The position numbers and the translations under genes were made by a program. A DNA stretch of 64,000 nucleotides from Candidatus Tyloplasma litorale (GTDB taxonomy: Bacteria > Bacillota_I > Bacilli_A > Mycoplasmatales > Hepatoplasmataceae): NCBI GenBank assembly GCA_027943885.1, contig AP027078.1, positions 186,001 to 250,000 on the forward strand, read 5' to 3'. Of this stretch, positions 47,989-59,298 are shown one piece after another (positions within the stretch are counted from its first letter, which is position 1; the number at the start of each line of letters is the position of its first letter). Under the pieces are notes generated by a model. The model had not been told where the DNA came from. It made no database searches and saw only the letters and a list, made by a program, of their open reading frames with translations.

Positions 47989-49902
47989 ATGGATACAAAA
48001 GCCAAGAAAAAAACAAATGTTAAATTTACAAAAGAAAAAAGAAACTTTTCTTTTCTATCTTTAATGCAAAACATTGGTAAATCATTAGTATATCCAATTG
48101 CCACTCTTCCAGCGGCAGCCTTACTTTTAAGAATTGGTGCATTTGTCAATTCTTATGGAGTTATGGATGGTAGCGGTTGAGAACAGTTCTTATATTGATT
48201 AGGATTTATTTTACAAACACCAGGTTCAGCTGTGTTTGATAATTTACCAATTATATTTGGAATAGGAGTTGCATTTGGATTTGCCAAGGAAAATAGGGGT
48301 GAGGTTGCCCTAGTTGGTGCAATTGCATACTTTGCCTTAATAGGATTAGCACAAAATGAGGGATCACTTTCTTCATTATTTTATGAAAATGTGGACTTAG
48401 GTAATGCTTATCGTGATCCAGTAACAAATCAAGTTATTAATTCAGATTTACTTTATCTTAATGTGTTTGTTAATGAAAGCTTAGCATCATCAACATGATT
48501 AATGAATTTTGGAGTATTTGGAGGGATATTAACAGGATTAACAACAGCTGCCATCTATAACAAATGACATTCAATTAGATTACATCCAGCATTAGGATTC
48601 TTCTCAGGAAGAAGATTTGTGCCAATAATCACATTATTTATTATGATTTTAGTTTCATTTATAATGGCGATTATTTGACCATGAATCAACATTGCTTTAG
48701 TTCAAATTTCAATTGGAATTTCTAAAGTTCCAACTCTTGGAGCTGGTCTATATGCTTTTGCAAATAGATTATTAATTCCCTTTGGATTACACCAAGTTTT
48801 AAATACATATTTCTGATTCCAAGCACCAATTGTTGCTTCATTAAATAATTCTACAGAACAATTATTATACTGAAATGGAACAGAATTTACACCATTATTA
48901 GGTGATATTAATGCATTCTCATATGTAATTGATGGAACTATTTTCCAAGTTGCTGGAAATAATTACATGTTACATGTTGAAAACCTAGGACAAGGTTCTT
49001 GATTAGAAACAGGTGCTATGGTTGATGGAATTTGAAATGGAACAGGTCAATCAGCAGCTCAAGGAATTGATGTTTTAAGATCAGCTAATATTGGAATGTA
49101 TCAAGCAGGATTTTATCCAACAATGATGTTTGGTCTTCCAGCAGTTGCTGTAGCAATTTCTATGAGAGCAGAAAATGAATATAGAAATAAAGTTTGAGCA
49201 TTTATGTTAGCAGGGGCAGCAGTTGCCTTTTTAACAGGAATTACAGAACCATTAGAATTTTCATTTATGTTCATTTCACCAATAATCTATGTTGTTTACT
49301 CAATGATCGCAGGGATATTTGCTTCAATTACAATTGCGTTAGGTATTTCTGTAGGATTTGGATTCTCAGCAGGATTTATTGATTGAATGTTATCACTATT
49401 ATCAGGAGGAATTGGAACATTATCATCAACAGGTAATTGAGCATCATTAGAATTAATTGCTGTTGGTGTAGTTGCAGCAATAGTTAATTTCTCAGTTGTT
49501 TATTGATTAATTGGAAGATTCAACATTTCAACACCAGGTAGAAATGGTAATGTCACTGGATTAAGTGGAAATGAAGATGATGAAAATAATAATCCAAATT
49601 CACCAACTGAAACAACTAATGATAAATTATCTAGAATAGCTAAAAAAACAATTGACTTTGTTGGAAAAGAAAATATTGAAAATGTTGATAATTGTATTAC
49701 TAGATTAAGATTAATAGTTAAAGATAATTCAGTCTATAAAGATGAAGATGCAATTGCAATTGGTTATACAGGAGTTGTTAAAGTTGGTAAAAAAGCTTAT
49801 CAATTAATTCTTGGACCAGATTGTGAAGTAGTTGCAAATGAAATTAAAAGACTACTTGCATCAGGTTATGGATCTAAACCAAAAGAAAAAGTTAAAAATT
49901 AA
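47989..49902 (+). CDS. nagE: PTS EIICB transporter, probably N-acetylglucosamine-specific
   Basis: 637 aa. EIIC domain of the glucose/GlcNAc group: SLMQNIGKSLVYPIATLPAAALLLRIG, FGIGVAFGF and GITEPLEFSFMFISP (substrate-binding GITEP). After a polar linker (GNEDDENNNPNSPTE) comes the EIIB domain with the phosphocysteine NVDNCITRLRL. No EIIA domain is fused. It imports and phosphorylates the sugar. Specificity for GlcNAc is inferred from the next genes, nagA and nagB. Confidence 0.88.
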
Positions 49903-49961
49903 TTTTTCAAATTTAAATACTAAATAAAAAAGCATTTATAAAATATTATATTTTTACAATT

Positions 49962-49995
49962 AAATTAAAATTATTATTATAATTTTAATTTTTTT
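49962..49995 (+). terminator. Terminator after PTS gene
   Basis: 13-bp AT stem AAATTAAAATTAT and complement, loop TATT, T run. Confidence 0.65.
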
Positions 49996-50058
49996 GTTAG
50001 ATAATTTTTTATATAATGATATTATTTATTAAAATAAATATAGTGTAAGGAAAACATA

Positions 50059-51189
50059 ATGATATTAAAAGGATTAAACAGAAATAATGAATTAATAGAA
50101 ATTGAAATAAAAGGAAATATTATTTCAAGAGTCACTTGATTACCTAAAGAAGAAATAACTGGTAAAGAACATTATATAATTCCAGGATTTATTGATATAC
50201 ATACTCATGGTGGTTATGGCACTGATTTTGTGGATAAAAGTGAAAAATCAATTCGTAAATATTTAAGAAATTTACCACAAGAAGGAACGACTTCAATAGT
50301 TCAAGCAACAATTACAACTGATAAAGAAACATTAGAATCTTGTTTAAAAATTGCTAAACATGTTCAGGATAATCAAAATAAAAATGAATCAAGATATTTA
50401 GGTGTCAATATTGAAGGTAATTATTTAAATCCTTTTAAAAAGGGTGCTCATAAAAAGGAATATTTAACTCCATTGACAACTAGTCAAGTTGATTTTTTAA
50501 CACAATTTAATAATGTTAGAATAATTTCTCATGCAATTGAATTATCAACTTTAAAAACAACACAATATATGGTTAATAAAGGTGTTATTCCTTCAATTGC
50601 CCACACAGTTGCTACAGGAGATATTGTTTTAAAACACATTAAAAATGGTCTTAAAGGTGTTACTCACACTTTTAATGCTATGACACAATTCAATCATCGT
50701 GAAGATAATGCAATCAATAGAGCATTAACTGAAAACAAATTATATACAGAAATAATTGTTGATGGACTTCATGTTCACCCAGCAAATGTTAAACTTCTTT
50801 ATAAAATAAAACCTTTAGATAAAATAATGATAATAACTGATTCAGCTCCACCAAAAGGAATGCCTGATGGAGATTATAAATTTGGTGAATTAGATATTTA
50901 TAAAGAAGGCAACACAATCAAAACAAAATTGGATGATGTTTTTGCTGGATCAATAGCCACAATGCACCAATGTTTTAAAAATATGATTAAATTTACTGGT
51001 TGTTCACTAAAAAGTGCTTCAATTATGTCATCAACAAATCAAGCTGAATATTTAGGAATTAAAAATCTTGGTGATATTAAAAAAGGATATCTAGCAGATA
51101 TATTAATTCTTGATAAGAAATTAGAAATTGTTAAAACAATTGTTAATGGAAAAACATTATATAGTAGGGGGTTAAAATGAACAAAATAG
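50059..51189 (+). CDS. nagA: N-acetylglucosamine-6-phosphate deacetylase
   Basis: 376 aa. Amidohydrolase metal site IPGFIDIHTHGGYG, EGNYLNPFKKGAH (Glu ligand), IAHTVATG, VTHTFNAM and the catalytic Asp in ITDSAPP. Converts GlcNAc-6-P to glucosamine-6-P and acetate. A TGA at 51178 is Trp; the real stop is at 51187, overlapping the CutC-like gene start by 13 nt. AAGGAAAA ribosome site. Confidence 0.93.
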
Positions 51190-51857
51190 AGGTTATTGGA
51201 TGAACAGTTGAAGATGCAATCAACATTGAAAAAGGTAATGGTGATCGAATTGAACTTTTAGTTGAATTAGAACATGGTGGATTAACACCTCCAGTTCAAT
51301 TAGTGAAAGATGTTTTAGCAGCTGTCAATATTCCTGTGAGAGTTATGGTTCGTGATATTTATGAAAGTTTTGTTTATGATAATGAAGTTCATCAATCTCA
51401 CTTAAATTTTATTAATGAAATTAAAAAATTTAAACCAGAAGGAATAGTTTATGGTTCTTTAACAGCACAAAATGAAATTAATTATTCACAATTAAAGGAT
51501 GTAATTGAAGCTAAAGGTGAAATGAAATTAACATTTAATCGTGCTTTTGATGAACTAGATGAAAATAGTTCTTTACAAGCATTAGAAAAATTAAAAGAAT
51601 ATGAAATTGATACTATTTTAACTTCTGGAAATTCCAAATCAGCACTTGAAGGAAAAGAAAACATTAGAAAATATATTTTAAATTCAGAAAATATACAAAT
51701 TCTTCCTGGATCAAAAATAGATTTAAGTAATTGTTTAGAGATTAAAAACTATACAAAAGCAAATTGATTACACATTGGTATGGCTGTTCGTGATAAGAAT
51801 GGCAATATTGATATGGAAAAAATTAAAAAAATGAAAGAGGTTATAAACAATGGTTAA
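51177..51857 (+). CDS. cutC: CutC-family TIM-barrel protein inside the nag operon
   Basis: 226 aa. CutC pattern: RIELLVELEHGGLTPP, IPVRVMVRDIYESFVY, and KLTFNRAFDEL. Family members were named for copper homeostasis, but the biochemical role is poorly supported. Here the gene overlaps nagA (13 nt) and nagB (8 nt), which implies a function linked to amino-sugar use. The C-terminus WLHIGMAVRDKNGNIDMEKI keeps the family end. Confidence 0.85.
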
Positions 51858-52533
51858 ATTTGAAACCGGCGATAAAAAATTATTGGAAAAATTTGTTGCA
51901 AATAGAATGGCAGCAATAGTAAAAGAAAAAGACAATCCTTTATTTATTTTGGCTACAGGAAATTCACCTGTTGGAGTTTATAAAAACTTAATTGAAAAAC
52001 ATAGAAATGGCCTTTCATTTAAAAATTTAGAATCATATAATTTAGATGAATATTTAAATATTGAAAAATTTCCAAATGATTCTTTTAGAAAATTTATGAA
52101 TGATAATTTATTTGATTATATTGATATAGATAAAAAAAATACACATTTTCCTAAAAATGTAGATGAATATAATTATAAATTAGATAAAATAAAGGAATTT
52201 GATTTTACAATCTTGGGAGTTGGAACCAATGGTCATATTGCCTTTAATGAACCAGGAATTTCATTTAACACTAGAACTAATGAAGTTGAATTAACTGAAT
52301 CTACAATTAAAGCTAATTTTTCAGGGCGTAGTGAATTTCCGACTTCAGCAATTACAATGGGTCTTTATGATATCTATCATAAATCAAAGGAAATAATCCT
52401 TCTTGCTTGGGGAGAAAGCAAAAGAGATGCATTAGTAAAATTAAAAACTGGAGTAAAAAGAGATGATTGCCCAATAACACATTTTTATAATCATCCTAAT
52501 TTTACGGTTGTTACAGATTTAAAAGATATATAA
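51850..52533 (+). CDS. nagB: Glucosamine-6-phosphate deaminase
   Basis: 227 aa. LATGNSPVGVYKNLIE, the ESYNLDEYL loop, ILGVGTNGHIAFNEPG and ITMGLYDI are NagB signatures. Turns glucosamine-6-P into fructose-6-P and ammonia, feeding glycolysis. Short form, as in Gram-positive bacteria. Ends in a strong terminator. Confidence 0.95.
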   Translation: MVKFETGDKKLLEKFVANRMAAIVKEKDNPLFILATGNSPVGVYKNLIEKHRNGLSFKNLESYNLDEYLNIEKFPNDSFRKFMNDNLFDYIDIDKKNTHFPKNVDEYNYKLDKIKEFDFTILGVGTNGHIAFNEPGISFNTRTNEVELTESTIKANFSGRSEFPTSAITMGLYDIYHKSKEIILLAWGESKRDALVKLKTGVKRDDCPITHFYNHPNFTVVTDLKDI

Positions 52534-52563
52534 AAATAAGCAATTTTATTGCTTATTTTTTTA
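52532..52563. terminator. Terminator after nagB
   Basis: 12-bp stem AAAAATAAGCAA with loop TTTTA, then T run. Confidence 0.9.
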
Positions 52564-52581
52564 TTATGATTTTAAAAAAAG

Positions 52582-52624
52582 TATAATTATAGTATTGGTT
52601 GGAAAATAATGAAAATTATTATCC
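52582..52624 (+). promoter_or_regulatory. mraZ promoter and leader hairpin
   Basis: TATAAT (52582-52587) followed by an inverted repeat: GGAAAATAAT (52601-52610), GAAA loop, ATTATTATCC (52615-52624), nine of ten positions paired. It lies in the 5' leader of the division operon. It is not the AAAGTG-type MraZ box known from other mycoplasmas. Confidence 0.5.
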
Positions 52625-52636
52625 TTAGTGTTTTTT

Positions 52637-53014
52637 ATGATTAGTATTTATACAAGAAAATTGGATTCCAAATTTAGATTAACAATACCATTTAAATTTT
52701 ATGAAAAATTTAAATATATTGGTATTGATTCTTTGGAGTTTGATTACAGTTTAGAATTAAGAGACAAAAAATTAAAAAAAGAAAATTGGAATAAAAAAAC
52801 TGGAAAATTACAAAGAGTTATTTTAAATAATTTTTTTAAAGCAAAAATAAATGCTTTAGGGAAAATATTTCTTTCAAAGCAATTGCTTGATTTGGTAAAA
52901 ATAAAAAATGAAATAATTTTAATAGATATAGGAGATAAAGTTGAAATTCATGATTCTAAAAAATGCAATTTAATTAATTCAAATTTAGAAATCATTGAAA
53001 AATTAACTTTTTAG
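52637..53014 (+). CDS. mraZ: Transcriptional regulator MraZ, divergent
   Basis: 125 aa. The start ISIYTRKLDSKFRLTIPFKF matches the MraZ/AbrB-like swapped-hairpin fold (xY-xxxLDxKxRLxIP), and a weaker second repeat INALGKIFLSKQLLDLVKI follows. MraZ oligomers bind DNA upstream of the division cluster and control it. Position immediately before rsmH supports the call. ATG 52637 was preferred; GTG 52628 would add three residues. Confidence 0.82.
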   Translation: MISIYTRKLDSKFRLTIPFKFYEKFKYIGIDSLEFDYSLELRDKKLKKENWNKKTGKLQRVILNNFFKAKINALGKIFLSKQLLDLVKIKNEIILIDIGDKVEIHDSKKCNLINSNLEIIEKLTF

Positions 53015-53021
53015 ATAGATA

Positions 53022-53918
53022 ATGAAACATTACTCTGTTTTATCAAATGAAGTGATTAAAAAATTAAATATAAAAAAAGATGGAATTTATATTGATTGTA
53101 CTTTGGGATTGGGAGGACATACATCTTTAATTGCTAAAAAAGCAAACAAAGGAAAAGTTGTTGCTTTTGATCAAGATCCTAATGCAATGAGTAAAGCAAA
53201 AGAAAATTTATCTAAATACAAAAATATTTTATATGTAGAAGATAATTTTAAGAATATTAAAATTAATTTAGAAAAATTAGGAATTAAAAAAGTTGATGGA
53301 ATATTATATGATTTAGGGACTTCTTATTATCAATTGACAGATGAAAAAAGAGGATTTACATATCATGGTGAATCAACTTTAGATATGAGAATGAATCCCA
53401 ATCAAAATATTTCAGCAATTAATATTTTAAATGAATATTCAAAAGATGAATTAGCAGAAATATTTTTTAAATATGGTAATGAAAAAAAATCTCATAAACT
53501 TGCTCAAGCAATAGTTGATTATCGAAAAAATAATAAAATAACTTTAAATACTCAACTTAATGAAATTATTAAATCAGTTAAAGGTTTTATAAAAGATAAA
53601 CATCCTTCTAAAAATATATTTCAAGCTATTAGAATTGAAGTCAATGATGAAATGAACGTCATTAAAAAATCTCTTAATGATTCAATTGAATTATTAAAAA
53701 AAAATGGAGTTATAACAGTTATAACTTTTCATTCTTTAGAAGATAGAATTGTTAAAAAATTATTTTGAGAAAAAAAGGAAGATATTGATATAACTAATAT
53801 GGGTAATATTCATAAATTTAAAACAAATAAAGTTATTTATCCAACAAAGAAAGAAATAGAAATAAATAAAGCTTCTAGATCTGCAAAATTGAGAACCTTA
53901 GTTAAATTGGAGGAATAA
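53022..53918 (+). CDS. rsmH: 16S rRNA (cytosine1402-N4)-methyltransferase RsmH
   Basis: 298 aa. HYSVLSNEVI start, SAM site DCTLGLGGHTSLI, YDLGTSYYQLTDEKRGF, LDMRMNP and ITFHSLEDRIVKK are diagnostic. Methylates C1402 in the ribosomal decoding centre. Second gene of the division cluster. Stop is 2 nt before the TTG start of the next gene. Confidence 0.95.
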
Positions 53919-53920
53919 AT

Positions 53921-55003
53921 TTGAAAAATATATTATTAGTTGAAATTAAAGATATAAAAACAATTGTTACTTTGGTTAGATTTATAAATGAAAATAATTA
54001 TGTTTTGCTTTTTCATAAAAAATTTAAGTCTACTTCTAATTCAAATGAATATAATTATTTAACAATATTAAAAATTAAAAAAGTTTTAGAAAATGAAAAA
54101 CTTTTCAATTTGATTGATAAAACTTATATAACTTTTCACTCAAAAATTAATTTAATACAAATAGAAAAAAATCAATCTAAAGAAAAATTAGAAAGAAATA
54201 ATTATGATTGCAAAATAACAAAATTTACTTCTTATATTAAAAATGGTGAATTTTTATATGAATCAATAAATAAAAAATATCTAAATGAAATATTTCAATA
54301 TTTTGAATTTTATGAATTTAAAAATATTGAATTTATATCATCTTTAGATGCAATTCAAAATTCAATTAGAAAACATGCTCTTGAAGATAATCAAATTTAT
54401 TTATCAATTTCATTGGAAGAAAAATTCACTCAATTAACAATGATTGAAAATGGAAAAATTTTTAATGTAGTAAGATTGGAATTTGGATTAAATAAAATAT
54501 ATGAATATATTTCTGAAAAAATGAATATTCCTATTGAAAATTCTAAAAATTTATTTAAAACATTTGGAATAGTATCCTTTCAAGATATGATAGATAATAA
54601 AGTTTTACATTTAGTTAAAGATGAATTTGGCTTTAACAAAATTTTTACAAAAGGTGATTTATCAATTTATATAAAGGAAAAATTAAATAATTTATTTTTA
54701 AATATCAATAAAAAAATCAATGATTATAAATTAGATAAAAATAGATTAACATTAATATTCAATGGGGAGATTAAAGCATTAATAGGTTTTCAAAAATATA
54801 CACTAAAGTTTTTCAATGAATTAAATATTAATGAATTTGATTCAAAATTAATTGGACTAAAGGCAGATACTGAATTTATTACAATGGGATTAATATTAGA
54901 AATTCAAAAAAATATTCATAATATTCAAATAAAAACCAAAAGCAATCTTTCCTATACATTAAAAATTAATATTTTTAATAAATTATTTAGAATGTATAAT
55001 TAA
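53921..55003 (+). CDS. ftsA: Divergent FtsA-like actin-fold protein
   Basis: 360 aa, starting at TTG behind GGAGGAA. Sequence identity to known FtsA is low by eye: phosphate loops and the conserved membrane-binding end are hard to find, but FNGEIKALIGFQKYT, the LSISLEEKFTQLTMIENGKI strand and a basic amphipathic C-terminus (LNIFNKLFRMYN) could correspond to the FtsA phosphate-2 region and membrane anchor. The call rests mainly on position between rsmH and ftsZ, where Mollicutes often carry a fast-evolving FtsA. Confidence 0.6.
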   Translation: MKNILLVEIKDIKTIVTLVRFINENNYVLLFHKKFKSTSNSNEYNYLTILKIKKVLENEKLFNLIDKTYITFHSKINLIQIEKNQSKEKLERNNYDCKITKFTSYIKNGEFLYESINKKYLNEIFQYFEFYEFKNIEFISSLDAIQNSIRKHALEDNQIYLSISLEEKFTQLTMIENGKIFNVVRLEFGLNKIYEYISEKMNIPIENSKNLFKTFGIVSFQDMIDNKVLHLVKDEFGFNKIFTKGDLSIYIKEKLNNLFLNINKKINDYKLDKNRLTLIFNGEIKALIGFQKYTLKFFNELNINEFDSKLIGLKADTEFITMGLILEIQKNIHNIQIKTKSNLSYTLKINIFNKLFRMYN

Positions 55004-55028
55004 GTAATAAGGGAGAATAAAGTACAAA

Positions 55029-56216
55029 ATGTTTCAAAAATTAGAAAATGATAATAATTTAAATCCAAGTGAACAAAAGAAAATTGGTGCAAGAATTAAA
55101 GTTATTGGTGTTGGTGGCGGTGGATCTAATGCTGTTAATCAAATATACACATCTAATGAAGCTTCAAATGCTACATTTTATGTATTTAATACAGATTATC
55201 AAGCATTAGAAGCTTCACCAGTTCCTAATAAATTAAATTTAGGTCCGAATATAACTAAGGGTCTAGGTGCTGGTGCTATACCTGAAGTTGCAAGACAAGC
55301 TGCAGAAGAATCAGAAAATGAAATCAAGGAAATTGTTAAAGATACAGATTTAGTTTTCATAACTGCTGGAATGGGTGGAGGAACTGGTTCAGGAGCATCT
55401 CCATTAGTTGCGAGAGTAGCTAAAGAAGAAGGAGCATTAGTTGTTGCCATTGTTACAACACCTTTTAATTTTGAAGGGCCCAAAAGAACAGAAACAGCTA
55501 GAGAAGCAATGAAAAGTCTTAAAAAAGAAGTGGATTCAATTATTGTTGTTTCTAATGATAGATTAGCTGCTGAATTAGGTGGAGTTGCTTTCTCAAAAGC
55601 ATTTGAATATGCAGATCTTATTTTAAAACAAGCTGTTATTACCATTGCAGATATTATTTCAACAACTTCAGTTATTAATTTAGATTTTGCTGATGTTAAA
55701 ACAGTTTTAGAAAAACAAGGACTAGCATTGATTGGTACTTCAGATGCTGAAGGGGAAACAGCTTCAATTGATGCTGCTTTAAAGGCTATTAATTCACCTA
55801 TTTTAGAATCTTCTATTGAAGGTGCTAAAAAAGCAATTGTTATGGTTATGGGATCTGAAAGATCATTAACAATTGAAAAAGCTCATGAATCAATTAGAAC
55901 TATTCAAGCTGCTGCAAATTCAGAAATTGAAATAATTTTTGGTGTTAGAATTGATGAATCTTTAGGAAATAAAGTTTTAGTTTCTGTTATTGCAACAGGT
56001 CTTGAAAAGGTGAAAAAGAACAAAAATAATACAATTTCTATTTTAGAAGATGAGCCAAAAAATTCTTCAAAATTAGTTTCAGATGCTGATATAGAATCAT
56101 TTAAAAACAAAGAAGAAAGAAAAAATGAAAAGGATACACAAGAACAAGTTTTTGAATCTCTTTCATTATTAGATGATGACGATGACGATGATGATATATC
56201 ATCAATTTTAAATTAA
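55029..56216 (+). CDS. ftsZ: Cell division GTPase FtsZ
   Basis: 395 aa. Tubulin/FtsZ motifs: [23 protein letters not shown], the G-box [23 protein letters not shown] and [11 protein letters not shown] (T7 loop). The C-terminal tail is acidic, ending [14 protein letters not shown], where the hydrophobic ISSIL could be the FtsA/SepF-binding peptide. Polymerises at mid-cell. GGGAG ribosome site. Confidence 0.98.
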   Translation: MFQKLENDNNLNPSEQKKIGARIKVIGVGGGGSNAVNQIYTSNEASNATFYVFNTDYQALEASPVPNKLNLGPNITKGLGAGAIPEVARQAAEESENEIKEIVKDTDLVFITAGMGGGTGSGASPLVARVAKEEGALVVAIVTTPFNFEGPKRTETAREAMKSLKKEVDSIIVVSNDRLAAELGGVAFSKAFEYADLILKQAVITIADIISTTSVINLDFADVKTVLEKQGLALIGTSDAEGETASIDAALKAINSPILESSIEGAKKAIVMVMGSERSLTIEKAHESIRTIQAAANSEIEIIFGVRIDESLGNKVLVSVIATGLEKVKKNKNNTISILEDEPKNSSKLVSDADIESFKNKEERKNEKDTQEQVFESLSLLDDDDDDDDISSILN

Positions 56217-56240
56217 TAAAAGGAGTAAAATAATAGATAT

Positions 56241-56540
56241 ATGTATAAAAAAAGTAAAAATAAACTAACTATAATAATTAATACTTCACAATCTTCATTA
56301 ATAAATGTGACACCTAAAAAGTTTTCTGATTCAAGATTAATTGGTAAAGAATTATTAAAAGGTAATGCCATTGTTGTTGATATCAATGAAATGCCTAGTG
56401 TGGAATCTATTAGATTTATTGATTTTGTTACAGGTTTATTATTTGTGACAAATGGATCATTTAAAAAAGTAGCTAAAAAAATATATTTATTAGCGCCAAC
56501 TTCTGAAATTTTGGATAAATTTTCAAATCAATTTCAATAG
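56241..56540 (+). CDS. sepF: Cell division protein SepF
   Basis: 99 aa, short form. VTPKKFSDSRLIGKELLKGNAIVVDINEM and RFIDFVTGLLFVTNGSFKKVAKKIYLLAP are the SepF core. SepF tethers FtsZ to the membrane in Gram-positive lineages; the usual N-terminal amphipathic helix is very short here. Last gene of the division cluster. Confidence 0.93.
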   Translation: MYKKSKNKLTIIINTSQSSLINVTPKKFSDSRLIGKELLKGNAIVVDINEMPSVESIRFIDFVTGLLFVTNGSFKKVAKKIYLLAPTSEILDKFSNQFQ

Positions 56541-56545
56541 TTTTT

Positions 56546-56573
56546 AAAATCTTATTAAATTAAGATTTTTTTA
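56546..56573 (+). terminator. Terminator of the division cluster
   Basis: 9-bp stem AAAATCTTA/TAAGATTTT then T7. Confidence 0.8.
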
Positions 56574-56624
56574 TTCTCACTTTTATTTATTATTTTTTTA
56601 TTATTCATATATTAATAATTATTT

Positions 56625-56630
56625 TATAAT
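56625..56630 (+). promoter_or_regulatory. -10 box of proS, leaderless configuration
   Basis: TATAAT ending exactly 6 nt before the ATG. Confidence 0.6.
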
Positions 56631-56636
56631 TGAATT

Positions 56637-58058
56637 ATGAAAAAACAAAACAATATAACACCATTTAGTAAAGATATTGCTAAATGATATTCAGATTTAG
56701 TTTTACAATCTGATTTAATTTCTTATGCACCTGTTAAAGGTACAATGTTTTTTAAACCACATGGTTTTTCTTTATGAAATAATCTATCTAAATTATTAAA
56801 TGAAGAATTTATAAAATTAGAAGTAGAACAAGTACAGTTTCCTCTATTATTTCCAGAAGAACTTTTAAACAAAGAAAAGAAACACGTTGAAGGATTTTCT
56901 CCTGAAGTTTTAACAGTAACAAGAGTTGGACAAAAAAAATTAAAAGAACCACTTGTTATTAGACCAACCTCTGAAGTTCTTTTTGGAACTTTTTTTAGGG
57001 AAAATTTAAATTCTTATTCTCAATTACCAATGAAATTAAATCAATGAGTTAATATTATGAGATGGGAAAATAATACAAGACCTTTTTTAAGAAATTCTGA
57101 GTTTTTTTGACAAGAGGGGCATACAATTCATTCTACTCCTGAAGAAGCAAAAGAATTTTCAAAAAAAATTCATGATCTTTATCATGAATTTGCTAATAAA
57201 ATATTACTATTACCAACAATAAAAGGTGAAAAAACAGTTATTGAAAGATTTGCTGGTGCTGATAATACATATACAATAGAAACAATTTTAAAAGATGGAC
57301 AAGCATTACAAACTGGTACTTCACATTTTTTAGGAGATTCATTTGGTAAAGCTTTTAATATTAAAGTTCAAGGAAAGGATAATAAAAAATTCTATCCTTT
57401 TCAAACTTCATGAGGAGTTTCAACTAGAATGCTTGGTGCAATAATAATGACTCATTCAGATGACAAAGGATTAATTTTGCCTTCTAAAATTGCCCCAATA
57501 CAAATTGTTATAATGACTCTTTTTGCTGAAAAAAATTCAAAAATTTTAGAAATTGCTAATCAATTTAAAAATAAGTTAGGTGATGTTTATAAAATTAAAA
57601 TTGACTCTACAAATAAAGGTATTGGTTTTAAATATCAAGAATGAGAAGTCAAAGGCGTTCCAATTAGAATTGAAATTGGTCCTAAAGATATAAGTAAATC
57701 AAAAATAACTTTTTCAATTAGAAATTATGAGTTTAAAAAAGAAATAAACATAGATGAATTTAATGAAGAATTTGTTGCTTCCTTATTAAAAGAACATGAT
57801 AATAAAATTTATAATAATGCAATTAAAATTAGAGATGATAAAAAAATTTTATTTCAAAATATTTCAGAAATTAATAAAATTGTTGAATCTGGTAAATATG
57901 GAATTGCTTATTGAAGTGAAAATTCTGAAGTAGAAAAGAAAATTAAAAAAGAAACAGGTGCTACTATAAGATGTCTTATTGAATCAGATATTGAAGGCAA
58001 ATGTATTCATTCAAATGAAAAAACATTTAAAATGGCACTATTTGCAAGAGCTTATTAA
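56637..58058 (+). CDS. proS: Prolyl-tRNA synthetase, short type without editing insertion
   Basis: 473 aa, of the archaeal/eukaryotic-like class without the INS editing domain (family knowledge). Motif 1-2 region GTMFFKPHGFSLWN, RPTSEVLFG, the motif 2 loop [22 protein letters not shown], motif 3 [20 protein letters not shown], anticodon-binding domain and the C-terminal zinc-like domain reduced (ending ALFARAY). Charges tRNA-Pro. Confidence 0.95.
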
Positions 58059-58096
58059 AAAACATAATAATATGTTTTTTTTTTTTTTTTAATTTA
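58057..58096 (+). terminator. Terminator after proS
   Basis: 10-bp stem AAAAAACATA/TATGTTTTTT followed by a long run of T (over 15). Confidence 0.9.
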
Positions 58097-58119
58097 TTAT
58101 TTAAAGTTAATTTAATATT

Positions 58120-59298
58120 ATGATTATCGAAAATAGAAAAGTTGATGAAATTTATTTTGAAGGTAATTTACCTGATGATTTTATTTATGCACCAAACAAA
58201 AATTTATCATATGATTTTAATGTTTTAGATTCTTTAGGTAATGAAATTTTTTCTAATTATGATTTTCATGGTTATTCTATAGAATATGAAGGAGAATTTT
58301 ATTGAGTTAATTATATAGAAGATGAAAATGGAAATATTTATCCTGATATTTTCTTAATTAATCCTATTTATAATTTAGCAAGATGAAATTTAAATATAAA
58401 ATCCATAACTAGAGATTTAAAAAATGACAAAATGATTATTGAATACAATATTCAACCCTTACGACATTTTTTTCTTGTTGGTGGAAATGAAAATGATTTG
58501 AAAATTTATGATGCAATTCCATACTACTTGGATAGTATTAATATTTATTGAAATTCAAAAAGAATTTTTTATTGATATTTTAATATATATTACAACCAAG
58601 CAAAACCTGATGGATATAGTAGAAGTTATGAAGTAACTGGAGAAGATGTTTATAAAGATAACACTTTAACTTTAGTTGCTAAATCTGATTTTAATTTTAA
58701 TATTAATGGAAATAAAAATTATGTTAAAGATTACACACAAACAATTTTTATAGATTCAGGAATTAATATGTATTATGATATTGAATTTATTGATGATGAA
58801 TCTGTTATTATTGAAAATCCTTATTTATATAATGAAGAAACTAAAACTGAAAAAATAACTTTTACAAAGCTTTTTAATAATACTTATGAATATCCACAAA
58901 CAACGGTTGATCTCCTTAAACTTGAATATTCAGATGATGATTTATCAATATTACCAATATTAAATTCCAGTTTTTATGAAGCTAAAATTAATATAAATGG
59001 TTATGAAAATAATGATATAAAAATTAAAGTTAGAGAAGAAAATAATTCATATATATTTTATGTTGATGATCAAATGTATTATGATCAATCGGAATGCATA
59101 GTGAAAGATGGTGTAACAGATAAATATATTAATGAAAATGGAATTGTTTTACCTTGAGATGAATCTTCTTCAGGAAAAATAACTTTTACATTTGATTTAT
59201 ATGCTCATCAACCTTATGAATTTAATATAAATTTAAATATTGGTTCTAATAATTCTTTAAGAGGAGAAAATGGTAAATATTACTTTATTGAAGAATAA
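58120..59298 (+). CDS. Hypothetical beta-rich protein, 392 aa
   Basis: Acidic, Tyr/Asn/Asp-rich protein with many short beta-like segments (KITFTKLF, IKIKVREENNSYIFYVDDQMYYD), no signal peptide and no membrane helix. Looks like repeated beta-sandwich modules, but no family recognised. Its stop overlaps the ATG of the next gene (TAATG), which encodes a membrane-anchored protein, so the two are probably functionally linked. Confidence 0.65.

Noticed and set aside
55199-55645. 148-aa minus-strand open frame within ftsZ
   Set aside because: Lies opposite a conserved gene; no ribosome site; composition follows the complement of ftsZ codons.
58081-58096. Poly-T run near proS as a phase-variation tract
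   Set aside because: It is the tail of the proS terminator and too far from the next start to change a frame.
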